Source: Rhynchopus euleeides | Taxonomy: Eukaryota; Euglenozoa; Diplonemea; Diplonemida; Diplonemidae | Assembly (NCBI GenBank): GCA_963210315.1 | Contig: OY723258.1 | Location: forward strand, 496,001 to 560,000 | Reading direction: 5' to 3' | DNA: 64,000 bases | Shown here: piece after piece, positions 9,873-22,219 of the stretch | How positions within the stretch are numbered: position 1 is the first letter of the stretch | Layout: each line of letters begins with the position of its first letter | The notes under the pieces: model-generated | The model's input: only the letters and a program-made list of their open reading frames with translations | Database searches by the model: none | What the model was told of the DNA's origin: nothing | Position numbers and translations under genes: made by a program

Positions 9873-10744
9873 CAGGCTTGCTCCTAACATGGAATACGGA
9901 ATACACTCTCCGAAATTTCTCGATTTTTTTCTAAGGATTTTTAGGAGGGGAGATTTATTTTTTTCTAAGGATTTTCCTTAGGAAACTTTTTCCGAGTGGG
10001 GGGTGAGGATGAGTCCTCCGGACACCCGCCCCTTTTCTGTTTCTTCCCGGCAGCCAAAAAACCGGTGTTCTTTCCAGCCAAGACCCAGATGTTCACTACC
10101 GTGGCCTCCGGCGGCTGGGGGGCTCTGCCCCCCAGACCCCCCTATGGCTTGTGCCTGTCTTGTCACCAAGTCTTTACGCGTATGCCACTATGGCAGGTCA
10201 AGAAGGGGTGTCGTTGGAAAAAACGGTCCCGAAACCCATTTTTTCTTTCATCCGGCAGCTGATGATGGCGGGATCACTGGCCACAGGAGAGATGAGCCGT
10301 GGACGCCGGATACCCCATCTGGCGAGTCGAACCAGTGGGAACTGTCAGCTGGCGCCGACCCTATAGGTGGCCAGGTCGCGCAGCGCCTCATGCTCTTGAG
10401 GCAACCTGCATCGGTCGTACGCGCCTTACAGCACAATGAAAACAAAGCGGTCATTGCCGACATTTTGTTTGGCCGAGGATGGCGAGCTACCGGACCTGGG
10501 GCTGCCAGTGGTGGTCTCGATCGAGGAGGCCTTCACCATGCGGTTCCGGTTGCGGCAGTCGTGCCGCAAACGAGCGCCCATGAGTGACTTGTAACAGAAT
10601 TTTCCAAGGCAGTGCACTGCGTGAGGTTGTGGGACTGGCACAGGGAACTGCTGGGTCCGAAATCCAAGGCAAAAATCCTTAGAAAAAAGCAGGAATACAT
10701 TTCCGGGATTTTGGCTATTTTTCAAGGAATACGGAGCAAGCCTG
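9873..10744. mobile_element. Non-autonomous hAT-like element E2
   Basis: Inverted ends CAGGCTTGCTCC flank 872 bp, and the flanking 8 bp are identical: GAACACGC at 9865-9872 and 10745-10752. A CAGG-type terminus with an 8-bp duplication is the hAT signature. Further inside, the ends also pair through TCCTTAG/CTAAGGA motifs. The interior carries a copy of the GC hairpin repeat and sequence shared with E1 (GGATGAGTCCTC). No complete transposase frame is present. Confidence 0.88.
10091..10144 (+). repeat. Dispersed GC hairpin repeat, copy 3
   Basis: GTTCACTACCGTGGCCTCC, then GGCGGCTGGGGGGCTCTGCC, then CCCAGACCCCCC. The loop differs by one base from copies 1 and 2. It lies inside E2. Confidence 0.85.
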
Positions 10745-11000
10745 GAACACGCTGTTAAACCGACTGAATCTCAAGGGAGACAACGAAAATATGGGTGTTC
10801 TTCGGCGGCAGAACACCTCCCCACGGCCTGTCTGGGGCGTGTGAGGGGTTCTGCAAAAAAAAGGGGGGGGGGGCATCCACGCACCGTGAAAAGCTTGTGA
10901 AAAAAGCTTCCATAGAGTTGGCTCCGCCGAACTGTCCCAAACACAAACAGAAGCAATTTTGCTCCGCCTCTCAACAGGAAAATCCCCCCCAGAAGCTGTC

Positions 11001-11025
11001 AGAGAGAGAGAGAGAGAGAGAGAGA
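11001..11025 (+). repeat. (AG)n microsatellite
   Basis: About twelve AG units. Similar AG/GA tracts occur at 13560-13576, 28379-28409, 36196-36212 and 59108-59126. Confidence 0.95.
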
Positions 11026-12577
11026 CAGTCTAAAATTTGGGAATCTCGACAAGGCTATCTGAGAACCGGCTCTGTGCCCCCCCCCACCCGCCCCTTCTGC
11101 CGGATCATGAGGTGGCAAATGTGGCAGCAAAGTGCGACACGACAACCCACCGCTCCATTTTTGCTGTTGGAGCGCAGACATGGGGGCGCAGACACCCCTC
11201 CCGAACCCAACTCTTTGTGCACACCACTCCCCCCCAGGGTCTGTCGAGGTGGTGTGAGTGGGGCGGGGGTGGGGGTCGCAAGATCCCAGGGAAAAGAAGC
11301 CACGGAAAAAAGGTTTTCTCCAGTTTTTTTTTGGCTGGCGCCCGAAACTATCAAAACAGAACCTAGGCAGAATCCCCCGTGAACGGCTAGACACCCTTTC
11401 CTCGTCAGAAGAAACCAAATAATAAGAAATAGAGGGCCACACATTGCGGCCTCACTCGAGCACTCGTGGACAAATAAAATAGGGAAAACCCAATACGACT
11501 GATACAGTGGGCGGAGCTGTGCTAAAACCTCGGGGGGAGACCCTTGAGACAAAAAATCCCCACCCCCTCCCCCCCTCGCTTCCCTTCAACAGGGGGAGGT
11601 CCAATAGTTGAGCAACAGCAGCACACGCCACATCCACACGTGAGTCCGTTTGCAGTGGGGGAGGAACCCCCCCCCCCCACCCAACTGCGTACAGCACACA
11701 TGCATGCCACTTCGTTTGAAGAACCCCCTATTAGGTTGCACGCACTCCGCATCAAAAGAGATTCAGAAATAATAACGTGAGAAACACCAGGCCCATCCTG
11801 CCTGTGGAAGGGGTGGAGGAGATGTCCGGATCGAACCCCACAGGCATGTTGCCGAACACCTGTGCTTCGGGAACCAGGTGGCGGATATATAAAGGAGATA
11901 AGGGTTACCGCTGGATCGTGGCCCCGAGCGTTCTTTTTTTGTTGTTTTCGCACAGTAGGAAACGCCGATCTGAAACCCGGAGATCTGGGAACGGCGTCGG
12001 GGAGCAGGTTATCCGCACACCGGCTTGAGGCAGACAAATAGAGTCAGGAGAGAGGAATCCGATCCAGGTTGAATCGTTGTTTTGGGGGCCGGCGCCCACC
12101 AGCCTTGACACCCGACGAACAGGCGGTGGAAAGCCGCCGATTTGTTTGTTGCATAGCATTGCATCGACGAGGAGGAGATATAACTGCCAAATCAGTGACG
12201 CCTGTTTTCCCGATAGATTTTTTTCAGAACAGCCACGTGTAGGACGGGGTATTCGCACGAAACACACAGGGGGGGAATGGGGCATCATGTGGCGGCGTGG
12301 CGGGTTTCCCCCCTGCGCAGACGCGCCAGCAGGCACCGTAACGCACAAGCAAAATAACAGCCATCACCGAGCCACGTCTTGCTTGCAGTGCGGCAGAGAA
12401 ATTTCCAGCCCAAAAGAAAACCGGCCGGAAGCTCCCACTAGTTCTGTTGCTGGTTCCGATTGTATTCAGTGGGGGGGTAGCGGGTATATGGGGACGCGTA
12501 TTCCTGCCTCTGGGCCTCACACGTTTTGAACGAATTTTGAACGATTTTGAGTGAAAATGCTCTCGCTGCCCCCAGTT

Positions 12578-12698
12578 GAGAGGGGGCTGCTGTTCCGAGT
12601 TCGCCTGCCTGGTTGTATTTCTGAGCGTTATTGTTTTTTTTTGGGGGGGAGCCCCCGCGCTCTTCGCAGACCACCCCGGTGAGAGGGGCTGCTGTCCT
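12578..12698 (+). repeat. GAGAGGGGC-CTGCTGT hairpin motif, two tandem copies
   Basis: Two copies about 100 bp apart: AGTTGAGAGGGGGCTGCTGTT at 12578 and CCGGTGAGAGGGGCTGCTGT at 12677. A preceding CCCC half can pair with the GAGAGGGG half. TTTTGAACGA-like sequence stands upstream at 12516-12550. See the finding on this family. Confidence 0.6.
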
Positions 12699-13523
12699 TT
12701 CGTTTGCGGGGGGACACCCCCCGCCCCCGTCTCGTCACATTTTCCCTTTTGTTCAGTCAATTCTTGTTTGACAATCAAGTCGCGGGCAATGCTGGGCATA
12801 AAATAAATAAACGGCAACCAGGAGAAGAAGAAGATAGTGCACTACTTTTTTTGTCACGCCAACAGCATGTGGCACACTCGGGGGTGTTGGGGGGTGGGGG
12901 GGCAAGAAAGACCTTACAGGAGTGGACACACCGAGAAGAAGGAGTAGGGAGTAGTATCTAAAGATTCTTGAGTAGTACGGTACGCACCGCTGGAAAGGTC
13001 GCCATAAGCGGTGCGGGGATGGGGGTGGTGGTGGCGGGCGGACAGACAGCGAGGGGACAGGTGTGTTTGGGTGGGGTGGGGTGGGGTGGGGTAAGTTAAA
13101 ATAAATCCAAAAAAACACGCGGGGGGGGGGGGGGGGGCGCTCTTAGCATTGCGTGTGTGGGTGTTAGATTTGTTTTTGAAGAGCATACTGCCTGGATGAG
13201 AGTGCACCCCCACCCATGAGGGGGCCTCGCAATGCAGCCTTTTGCCTTTCGATAACCTTCCCACGAAGTGCAAGGATCGCCCCTCCCGCAGAAGAGGTGA
13301 GTGAGGGAAATCCTGCCACTTCTCAAAGAAATTTGCCCCTTTTTTTTTACGTGATAACTCACGCGGTCACACCTCACTGACGCAATGTAGGAGCTCCCAC
13401 CGTTGCGACACCCCGCAGAGTGGGGATGGGAGGGCATCACTCTGTACATGACCCTCTGCATTTTGAAAGATTTCTTGGCGGTGATATCCCCCAAAGGAGA
13501 AGGGGCGGTGGGATGGGGGGCCG

Positions 13524-13551
13524 TGGGGTGGGTGGGTGGGTGGGTGGGTGG
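13524..13551 (+). repeat. (TGGG)n microsatellite
   Basis: Seven TGGG units. The complementary CCCA type appears at 18006-18044 and 24884-24907. Confidence 0.95.
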
Positions 13552-15305
13552 ATTACATTGAGAGAGAGAGAGAGAAGAAGAAGAAAATCCGGCCCTTTTG
13601 TTTTTAGAAATGGGACTGCAGGCAATAATAATCGAACATCCCTTTTTTTGGTTTTCCTTCAACGAATTATAAAAAATCGAAAATATAAAGACAGCAAAAA
13701 AAAACAAGATTACATCATGCGCTTGCGACTTTACCTCCTTCCCTTTTCCCGCCTTGATCAATCGGGTTTGACATGATCGTACTGATCGGCGTGATCACTG
13801 ACCACCACCCACCAGGGCAGCGGTGACGGGCATCAGGAATGGCATATCTAAGGATGGGAGGGGTGATTGAGCAAGCACACCACACTCACCTCTCCCTCCC
13901 CCATACAATACGCCCAACGACACCGTGACCGCGATGACAAGATGGGGGAACACGGGGGGAGGGACCCCGGGGGGGGCGGGGGGGGTGTAAGGAATCTGGG
14001 ATCTGTGTGAAGAAGCAGGCAGCAGAGAGGGAAGCAGAAGGCCGGGCGAGCCGCCGGTACAAAAGGAGGAAATGTGTCGGGAGTGGGGCGCAGGTGCAGT
14101 GGGCCATTGTTTTGGAGAATACAATAACCACTGTAATCACCCAGCCAAGTAAGGACCCACCCAGACCTCCGACCCGCCTCTGCCGCCTGGTGAGAAGGAA
14201 GGAGGGAACCTCCTCGGCTGGGAAGCACCCTAAGGGCCGGCACTCCGACACACACCTGGGTGGCATGGGAGTGCATTGCGGGCACGGCAGGTGTGAGGGG
14301 GGGAACGCATTAAGTTTCCTCCCTTGATGCACGCCCACTCACACCTTGCCGGGGCCAAAGCATCCACTCCTCATGCATAGTTATATCGACCAGCCCCAGC
14401 CGCCCCCACCAAAAACCGCCCCACGTCACCTGCTCTCTACGCAGGACCCCTTCCATTGATTATGATTTACTTGATTTTTATTGACAACGCGCCGGCTCGC
14501 CAAACCAAAAACCCTCCACACTACACGTGAGCCCATTGCGCCGTTCGTTCATGAACCATCCTCCATAATGCACGTGCCCTTGTGATTCCATGTCATCAGC
14601 TCACCCAACTAAACTGGAAACATGATTCCATGTGATCTGCCTGTGATCGCCTTTTGATCGAGGATTCCTTTTGATCTGCAAAAAAATCAGTTGCTGGGGG
14701 GTGAGTGGGTGGGTGGGAGAGGGGGAACAGAGAGAACATCGCCATCCCTGAACCCTTTGGGAGGAAGGGGAAGTGAGAGGGGGGGGCGTGTGTGGGATGA
14801 ATTGCTCTTCCCCCGAGTCCCCGTCACATCACAATACAACGAAGAAAAGTTTGGCAAAAAAAATGTGGCCGGGCGGAAGCGGCCCTCCATTTTTTTTGAC
14901 GTCACCCGGGGGGGGGGATCCTTTTCGCTCAAGACGCGCAGAAAAAGGCGTGCATCCTCCACAATAGGAGACAAAAAGTTGACACAGATTTCGACACAGA
15001 GAGCAAAGCAGACACCCACCACCCTCCTTTGGCTGTATGACAGTGATCGGAATGGAAGAGCTACACCCGTATCTCCCATAGACCCATCGGGCCGAGTCCC
15101 TCATTTGTGTATAGAGGAATGCCCAGTCATGGTGGGCCATCACTGGATTTCCGGTAATACCTACTTCCCGTTTACGGGTTTACTTTCAAGGTGTAGTGGT
15201 CGTGATGCATCTTTTCAGTGAAACGCAGCGGTCGGTATGCTGTTCGCAGCGTCGACCAAATCATTAGGAATTGGAAAGGGGGGGGGGGGGGATGGGAGAG
15301 AGTGG

Positions 15306-15342
15306 TGGAGTGGAGTGGAGTGGAGTGGAGTGGAGTGGAGTG
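15306..15342 (+). repeat. (GGAGT)n minisatellite
   Basis: Seven GGAGT pentamers in a row. Confidence 0.95.
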
Positions 15343-15893
15343 GGTGTGTGGGGTGGGTGGTGCTTTATTTTCCAAATAAAAAAACAGGTGGAAAAAGAAC
15401 AGCAAGTTTTGAATCTTTTTTGGGTGAAACATAAAGGGCCAGAAAGTGGAGGGGGTGGGGATTTTTGCTGCCTTTTTTTTTGGCTGAACAAATGACTCTC
15501 AATCAGGGTGTTCGCTATCTCCCACCTTCCTCGCAGACTGTGGGAGAAAGGGGTAAAATTTCCTCCTCAATTATTTTTTTCGCGCGCGCTTCGCGCGCGC
15601 GAAATCATGCAACATCTGCCCCTTGAACAAATTGCCTCAAGGGTCCAGACCAGGGTACTGTATATGTTTGGCGCAATGGGCCCATTTCGCTGTTCGCGGC
15701 TGCAAAATGGAGGTTTTGCGGCAATCAATGAGTACTTCGGGAGTTGGCCTTTGACAAAACTGATGTGAACATGTGTATGAGCCTGACTTGAACCCAAAAC
15801 AGGATCACGGACCGTCGACAATACCCGTTCTCGAGAAGGAAGGGCACGGTCACATGCGCTCGTTAGTTCCTGTTGGTCAGACTTCACAGGTCA

Positions 15894-15945
15894 CAGGGGG
15901 GTCTGGGGGGCGGAGCCCCCCAGCCGCCGGAGGCCACGGTAGTGA
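15894..15945 (-). repeat. Dispersed GC hairpin repeat, copy 4 (reverse)
   Basis: GGGGGGTCTGGGGGGCGGAG, then CCCCCCAGCCGCCGGAGG, then CCACGGTAGTGAA: the same unit as copies 1-3 on the other strand. Confidence 0.85.
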
Positions 15946-18443
15946 ATATTTGTCAGCCTCGTTCCCGACTATGCTCTTGGCTTCGGCCTCCTCTGGCCTT
16001 GACCCTGCTGAGGCCGGCAATAGCTCCACCGATCCCCAGCAGGTTCAGGTCTCGCTTCTTTGGGTTATTTCCGCTCGGTGCGAAGCGGTGGTGGTATCAA
16101 TTTGTACGAGAGGGTGCTGCCCTTCCTTCAGAACCCCTTCACACCCGAGGCAAAACCTTCCGAGAAACTTTTTTATTTAATTTCACCCCCTTGGGAGAAA
16201 GGCCGGGGAGAGAGGTGGGCGAAGGGTTTTCCCAGCATCTTTTTTTTAACGAAATGGGCCCCTATTTCTCCCCGAGCGAACGCCCTGCTCTCAATGATCC
16301 CCCCCCTCTCCTCCTCTTCTGGGGGGACAATAGGACGAAGCACCCCAGACCTTTAGACACACACTTCCCCCCTCCCCACTCTACAGCAATTTGCTTCAGC
16401 ATGCTTGGGAACGGGTGATGGGAGAGGCGTCCTCGGGGCCATGTCTGTATGAACCCGAGGCAAACATCTCGAGAGCAGAGAAAAGAGAAGGCAGCTGCCT
16501 CTGCAATATCAGGGGGGAAGTCCGCGGGAGCCCGCCGCCCCGAACCCGGGGCGGCTGATATCGCAGCGCATATCCTAAAAAGCTCCACACAAATCACAGT
16601 CTGACGTCTGCCACTCGCCCCCCCCCCCCCCACCCCTTCCTCCTACTTCTTGAAAGAAATCGGCTCTTCCGATCCGGGACCCTTCCTTACTTTGAACTGT
16701 TTAGTGTTTTTGTCATTTTTTTAAAACAAAACAGGGATGGGGGAGGGGAGGGAGGGGGGGGGGTTTTTTTTGAACAAAATAAACGTGAATAAATAGTGGG
16801 TGGTGGGAGAGGTGGTGGTGGTGGTGGGGAGATGGGATCACACGCTGCATTCGTGAGAGCAATCCTGAGACTTGCAGCAGTGCCAAAAAAAACATGCTCC
16901 CTTGCGCCTCCTGTGCCCCTTCCATACCCACCCCCCTTAAACAGGTGTCGGCGTGCCGTATGTGTGACCAAAGCAGGATAGAGCTCTGAGGATGACCCGC
17001 TTGGTTTGCCAGTGCTGAAGTGGTCTGCCTTTATGTTTTGCAAGAATCATCCATCCAGCTTCAGCTCGGCCTGCCCTCGCACAGATTTTACATATTCCAC
17101 ACACGGTGGGTGCATGTGAGTGTCTTGAACGGAATTTTTGAAATCGACTATTTTTTTAACGAGTTACGAGCGACGAAAGCCGGAGCGAAGTCGCATAGCA
17201 ACGAAGGAAATCGTACAACTGAAGTCATTAGAATTAGCACTTCATGCCACTTCACAGGGCCTTGATACATCAAGTGTGCTCTTCGCAGCCCCCCTCCCAG
17301 CGAGAGGGGCCACTGTTTGAAAGAAAACCATGGAACGGGTTGAACAACATTTTAAGCCGCGCTTTTAACAGCCCCCCCCCCCCCTCGTGACAGTATTGTT
17401 TTGACGATCGGCAACCTGGCAGTGCGAGTCCCGATCAGGCAGTGAGGACACTTTTTTACTTATTTTTTTGAGATTTTGCCGATCACAACGCAGGTAGCTT
17501 TTCCAGTGAAGAACCTTGCAGAACGTCACCCAACACAGCAAGGCGGTGGTGTGTTCTCGTGATCGACGAGCACGAGCGATGCTCGATTTGTCCCTTTTTA
17601 TTGGATTGTTTTACGTACGGTGGTGCTGGGGGGAGAGAAGACCGTTGGGAGCAGGTGGGGGAAAAGGGAAAAGGGGCTGTGTGGGGTTGGGTGGGATTGC
17701 GGGTAAATTGGGATTTTGCGACAACGCCCTGAGGATGCCAGCCGTGCCACCACCCCCCGTCCCACCTTGAGACAAGCAGAGGACAAAAGGAATGGGCAGA
17801 AACAAGCGATATCAGAAATCGAAGCACATCCCAGCCACAATCCTTCTTATGACCTGTCATCCCTGATGCGCTGGCAGCCCCCTCTGCCCTCAACGGGCTG
17901 GACTGTCTTGGCTGTGTGGAGCGTCTGCTAAACACGGGAGAGGTACACAGAAAATGGACTGGGTTGGCAGAATCACTCCTTCCAGTTTTAGGTGCTGTGC
18001 ATGCTGCTTAGAAACCCACCCACCCACCCACCCACCCACCCACCACCCACCACCAACCTCCTGATCCTCACCCACATGGGGAGGGAAGGGGGGAGGGGGG
18101 AGGAGGGGGTCACAAATATAATGCAAAACGAGGAAACCAATGAACCAAAGCAGATGTACAGTATATAACGTGACTCCCCAGAAAGGCAATTCCGCAACAC
18201 CTCGCAGAAACTGTCCCAAAAGACGAACGATTCACGGGAGGGGGTAGGGGGGAGTTGGTTAGGACCGAAAGCGATTGCTTGTTCGGACGCCAGAATTGTT
18301 GGGATCCACACGTGGGGGCAGAGGGAAGGGAATGAAGAAAACTGTTGGGGAAACAGGGGGGGGGGGGGCCAGCAGGGTGGGGTGTCAAAACAAAAGACGT
18401 AGAGTGGAGGTGTGGGGGGGGGGGGGGAGGGGGGCAATGTCTA
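15946..18443. other. Intergenic, no gene recognised
   Basis: About 2.5 kb. It contains C runs (16617-16632, 17372-17386), a CCCA microsatellite (18006-18044), a GAGAGGGGC motif copy at 17299 and a 70-bp stretch (17147-17220) that reappears in reverse inside element F (19185-19245). No coding or RNA gene is supported. Confidence 0.45.
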
Positions 18444-18580
18444 CACGGTGGGATCTTGTAAATTTTACATGTATAACTACAAGTATATACATGTATTATA
18501 CATGTATAATACTTGCATGTCAACTATTATACATGTATAATACATGTATATGCCTGAAATATACATGTAAAATACATGTA

Positions 18581-19390
18581 CCGTAAACGGAAAAAGGGTG
18601 GACCGTAAAAATGTTCCAAGTTCCCAAAAAAAGGCCAAACGTTCCATCTTTTTTACGGTCCACCATTTATTGGGACTGAATATGGAAAAGACAATGCGTT
18701 TTTCGCCCGCGGGCTGGTGGGTTGCGGGGCGCGGACTGCGGCCTCCACGCCGCAGACACCCACACGTAGGCCTCCCGACCTCCCAGCTTTGGACCCTCCC
18801 TCCACCACCGCAACCAACACCAGCAAGAGAAGTAAGTCCTCCCTGCGTGTGGAAAAGGCACGATCACCACCACTCACCTCGAGACTCACCCACCACCACA
18901 CCTCGAGAAGTGTAGTACCATGCAAGGAGCATTCCGGTAGAAGTAAAAGTAGAACCTGCTGCACGAGCCCACAAAAGCAGCCACAGTACGGCAGGGCGCG
19001 CAGACAGAAGCTGAGACCACCGGGCTCCCTCCAGATGTGAATTCGTGAATCAGTGCCCGGAAAATTCAGGGAAATCGTACTCCTTTAGTGTAGTACACCC
19101 TGCAGTAACTGTGGGAGAACAGTTCCCGGACGATGGTGAGCGCACACTCTGTGCTGAGGCCCTGTGGTGTTAATCCTGCAGCTTCAGTCGTACGATTTCC
19201 TTGGTTCCTTCGCGACTTCGTCGCGAAGGAACTCGTAAAAAAAACCGCCAAGTCCACGATCCCAACCGTAAAATAGGTGGACCGTAAAAATGTTCCAAGT
19301 TCCGGAAAAATCCCATTTGTTCCATCTTTTTTACGGTCCACCTATAGTACGGTTCACCTTTATTACGGTCCACAATATTTCCGTTTACGG
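18581..19390. mobile_element. TA-target element F nested in P1
   Basis: 810 bp with ends CCGTAAACGG / CCGTTTACGG, flanked by TA (18579-18580, 19391-19392). The uninterrupted site is present in P2 (AATACATGTATATCAAG near 26823-26839). Subterminal inverted blocks GGTGGACCGTAAAAATG (18597) and their complements appear near both ends (18645-18664, 19275-19300, 19325-19345). The interior (about 18700-19040) is GC-rich and shares a 65-bp stretch with the 3' part of the hAT transposon, suggesting captured sequence. No transposase. Confidence 0.88.
18941..19005. repeat. 65-bp segment shared with hAT element 3' region
   Basis: Contains AGTAGAACCTGCTGC followed by GCCC, AGCAGCC, AGTACG and CGCGC blocks in the same order as at 45134-45202. 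No structure typical of a known RNA class was recognised. Confidence 0.6.
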
Positions 19391-19948
19391 TATATCAAGT
19401 AAAAATACAAGTATAATACTTGCATGTCAACTATTATACTTGTATTTTTACTTGATGTACATGTATTTTACATGTATATTTCAGGCATTTACATGTATTT
19501 TACATGTATAATACTTGTCATGCAAGTATTATACATGTAAAATACTTGCATGACAAGTAAAATACTTGCATGCAAGTAAAATACATGTATTTTACTTGCA
19601 TGCAAGTATTTTACTTGTCATGCAAGTATTATACATGTATTTTACTTGTCATGCAAGTATTTTACATGTATAATACTTGCATGACAAGTATTATACATGT
19701 AAAATACATGTAAATGCCTGAAATATACATGTAAAATACATGTATATCAAGTAAAAATACAAGTATAATAGTTGACATGCAAGTATTATACTTGTATTTT
19801 TACTTGATATACATGTATTTTACATGTATATTTCAGGCATATACATGTATTATACATGTATAATAGTTGACATGCAAGTATTATACATGTATAATACATG
19901 TATATACTTGTAGTTATACATGTAAAATTTACAAGATCCCACCGTGTA

Positions 19949-21474
19949 TATGTTACAAAAAAACTAGGGGGGAAGGGGGGGGGGGTAGGTGGGGGTATCT
20001 GGCACCCGTATATCTCGTATGCAGGTGACACACACACGCCAACAGGGATACTCATTGCGGGTATTGAGCGCCTTGTTTTTCTGTTGTGAGATTTAAACTC
20101 TTCTTCTTTGGAAGGACAGCCAGCTTTGCGCGCTAAAAAAAAGACCCGGGGGGGGTGGTGGGGATTGTGGGGTGTGGCAGCGTTCGGCATTCCTGAACAC
20201 GCAACACCGCTAACAGGGCACGGTTCGGACAAAACAAAGAACGCGACTCATCTCGCCTATCTCCTTGGAATCGACCACCACCGGGAGCAACATGCCAGAA
20301 CACACACAATTCACTCACAGAGTATAGTTGTGAATACCATGGTGTCTGGCCCAAGAGCTCGGCGGAAGGTATGCAGCGCGGGCGGTTTCTCCCTCACTGT
20401 TCCTGCCCACGGAGGGGTTGGGGAAGGAGGCGTCTGGGCCCTGGTGGTGTGGTTTACCACACTTCCGCTTTTGAACAGTTTTGATCGATTTTCGGCCGTG
20501 CTCGTAGCATCCCCCGGTGAGGGGGGTCGCTGTTTCGTTGGAGGCAACTGAGGGGCTTTCTCTGCCATGACCCCCGGGTTTTCTTGCTGGGGTTGGGTGC
20601 ACAGCCACATGCAGGCTGCAAGATTTGCTCGTGGTATCGACAATAACAAAGCTGTGGGGGGCGGTGCCCTCCAGATGGCCTGGTTTGTTGCAACACTTTC
20701 TTCAAGGTACACTCTTTGTGACCAACACATCTAAGTTATTGCTTCGAGCCGTGCAGCCTTACGACTTCCTGTCTTCAGTTCTGGCTTGTTCTTTTTACCC
20801 ATCGCACCCCCTGAACCTCCTTACCTTTTTTGCGTTGGAAATTTCCCACACGTTCTGGATGCCTGCTTGCGTTGAAGTCAAAATGCGGCTGTGGCCGGTG
20901 GTTGGTGGGGGGGGCCAATTGGTGATTATGAAAAATTCTCGTTCTAGCAACGTGGCACACTTCATTCGTCTGTTTTATTTTCCTGCTTGCTTGTGGCGTT
21001 CTCAGTATTTTTCCTGAACAACATGCTCGTGCAAACCAACCAGGCTACTTGGTTGTTGCCACGGCCGACACGTAGCGTACATTTCTGCCTCTTGTTGGGC
21101 CTACAACGTTGACGCACTCTGCCTTTTGCCCGGGTAGACAAAATCACTAGCGAGTACTCCTCGGCTACTGAAAAACCCGAACCAGGGACAAATCTAGACC
21201 AAATCCCATCGCCTGCCCTACTGCCGGAACACAACAGGGCATGCAAAGAAACCTCAGCTTCTGCACCCCCTTGCGGCAGGCACGGGCATCGACGTGGTGT
21301 CTCGGTTTGTGTCTCAGGAAAAGTGCACCCGCTCAATCCCAGTATCGCCAGCATTCGTTCGTGCTAATATGCAGTACATTTCTGAGAGCTGGGCGGCTGA
21401 GTCCCCAAGGGTCAGTAGACGCCCATTAGGATCAGCGCGCCGCATTTTTTTTGTCGAACAAAAAAAAAAGAACC
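19949..21474. other. Intergenic, no gene recognised
   Basis: G runs near 19975-19985 and mixed sequence. One GAGAGGGGC-type motif copy lies at about 20509-20537, preceded by TTTTGAACAGTTTTGATCG at 20470. No protein frame shows a recognisable motif. Confidence 0.45.
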
Positions 21475-21785
21475 ACAAATTGTGGTGCCCCTGATTTACC
21501 CCTTTTTCACTACGCACAAACTACGCAATCTGGGGGGGGGGGTCTCGCTTTTTGGTCCCCCCCCAGTTTTTTTTGGTCCCCCTTTCTGTGTGGCTACTGA
21601 GACAGGACTGGAGGCACTGCGCTGACCGAGCAAAAAATTATTGCCAGAACTCACTATACACCGTACGAAAGAACGCACGACATGTGGGGCGGGACTCCAG
21701 AAACACCTGGGCAAGGTTGCCCCATGCCCAGAAACACCTGAGAAGGAAGTGAGTTCCAGGAGCCGCGTAGAACACCCTCGAGATT

Positions 21786-22103
21786 GTGAATGATGATACG
21801 ATCACAGCCTTCAGGGCAATGCGAGGTGCCACCCTGAAGGTGGCCCTTGACATCAAGGAGAGCGTCGGCCGAGGGGTCGACGAAAAGCTGAAGAAGGCGC
21901 TACTGGCACTGGATCCCGCGGGGTATACGGAGGTCACCGCCACACAGGCAACCTCCGCTGACAACGTCCAGGAGACGTTATCCGAGGGGATCACAACGGC
22001 ACTAGAGATCTGTGTCACGGGATCCAGGCGCCCACTCTCCCTCGACGGTCTGGGGATTGTTGTTGGGTATGGTGTCGTTTCCTGCAGCTGCAAAAAAGCG
22101 TAG
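21786..22103 (+). CDS. Hypothetical frame inside element K
   Basis: A 105-residue frame beginning MNDDTITAFRAMRG, acidic and Ala-rich with helical character. Its composition is more protein-like than the surrounding frames, but I recognise no family. A second Ala/Pro-rich frame follows in another phase at 22184-22381 (KPAPKAASAAAPEEP). The two may be remains of one longer gene carried by K. Low confidence that it is expressed. Confidence 0.25.
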   Translation: MNDDTITAFRAMRGATLKVALDIKESVGRGVDEKLKKALLALDPAGYTEVTATQATSADNVQETLSEGITTALEICVTGSRRPLSLDGLGIVVGYGVVSCSCKKA

Positions 22104-22122
22104 CAACTGTGCTTCCTTCTTC

Positions 22123-22219
22123 CTTAATGATGCGTTGACGCTTCCACCCGGAGGAGCTGAAGCAGGCACCGCTTAATGATGCGTTGATGCTTCCACCCGA
22201 CGAGCTGAAGCAGGCACCG
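22123..22219 (+). repeat. 49/48-bp tandem duplication
   Basis: Two adjacent units beginning CTTAATGATGCGTTGA and ending AGCTGAAGCAGGCACCG, with a few differences. It lies within element K between the two hypothetical frames. Confidence 0.9.

Larger units (their letters stand above)
10753..15893. other. Intergenic, microsatellite-rich, no gene recognised
   Basis: Over 5 kb with no convincing gene. Open frames on both strands are short and compositionally biased. It holds several microsatellites (listed separately), two copies of the GAGAGGGGC hairpin motif near 12578 and 12679, G runs at 13121-13138 and 15278-15290, and an alternating GC palindrome TTCGCGCGCGCTTCGCGCG at 15580-15604. Confidence 0.45.
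18444..19946. mobile_element. Tree-like palindromic element P, copy 1 (interrupted by F)
   Basis: The ends are CACGGTGGGATCTTG and its exact complement, flanked by TA (18442-18443 and 19947-19948). Once element F is removed, about 690 bp remain that read as one near-perfect palindrome centred at 19585/19586. They are built almost entirely from the words TACATGTA, TACTTGCATG and ACAAGTA, so each arm contains smaller palindromes (for example 19391-19465 and 19750-19812). The right arm has 31 bp more than the left. The sequence is very AT-rich in a GC-rich genome and has no coding capacity. Confidence 0.88.

Noticed and set aside
18444..19946. CRISPR-like or satellite array of TACATGTA words
   Set aside because: Words are arranged as nested inverted repeats with defined ends and target duplication, not as direct repeats with spacers; the host is eukaryotic.
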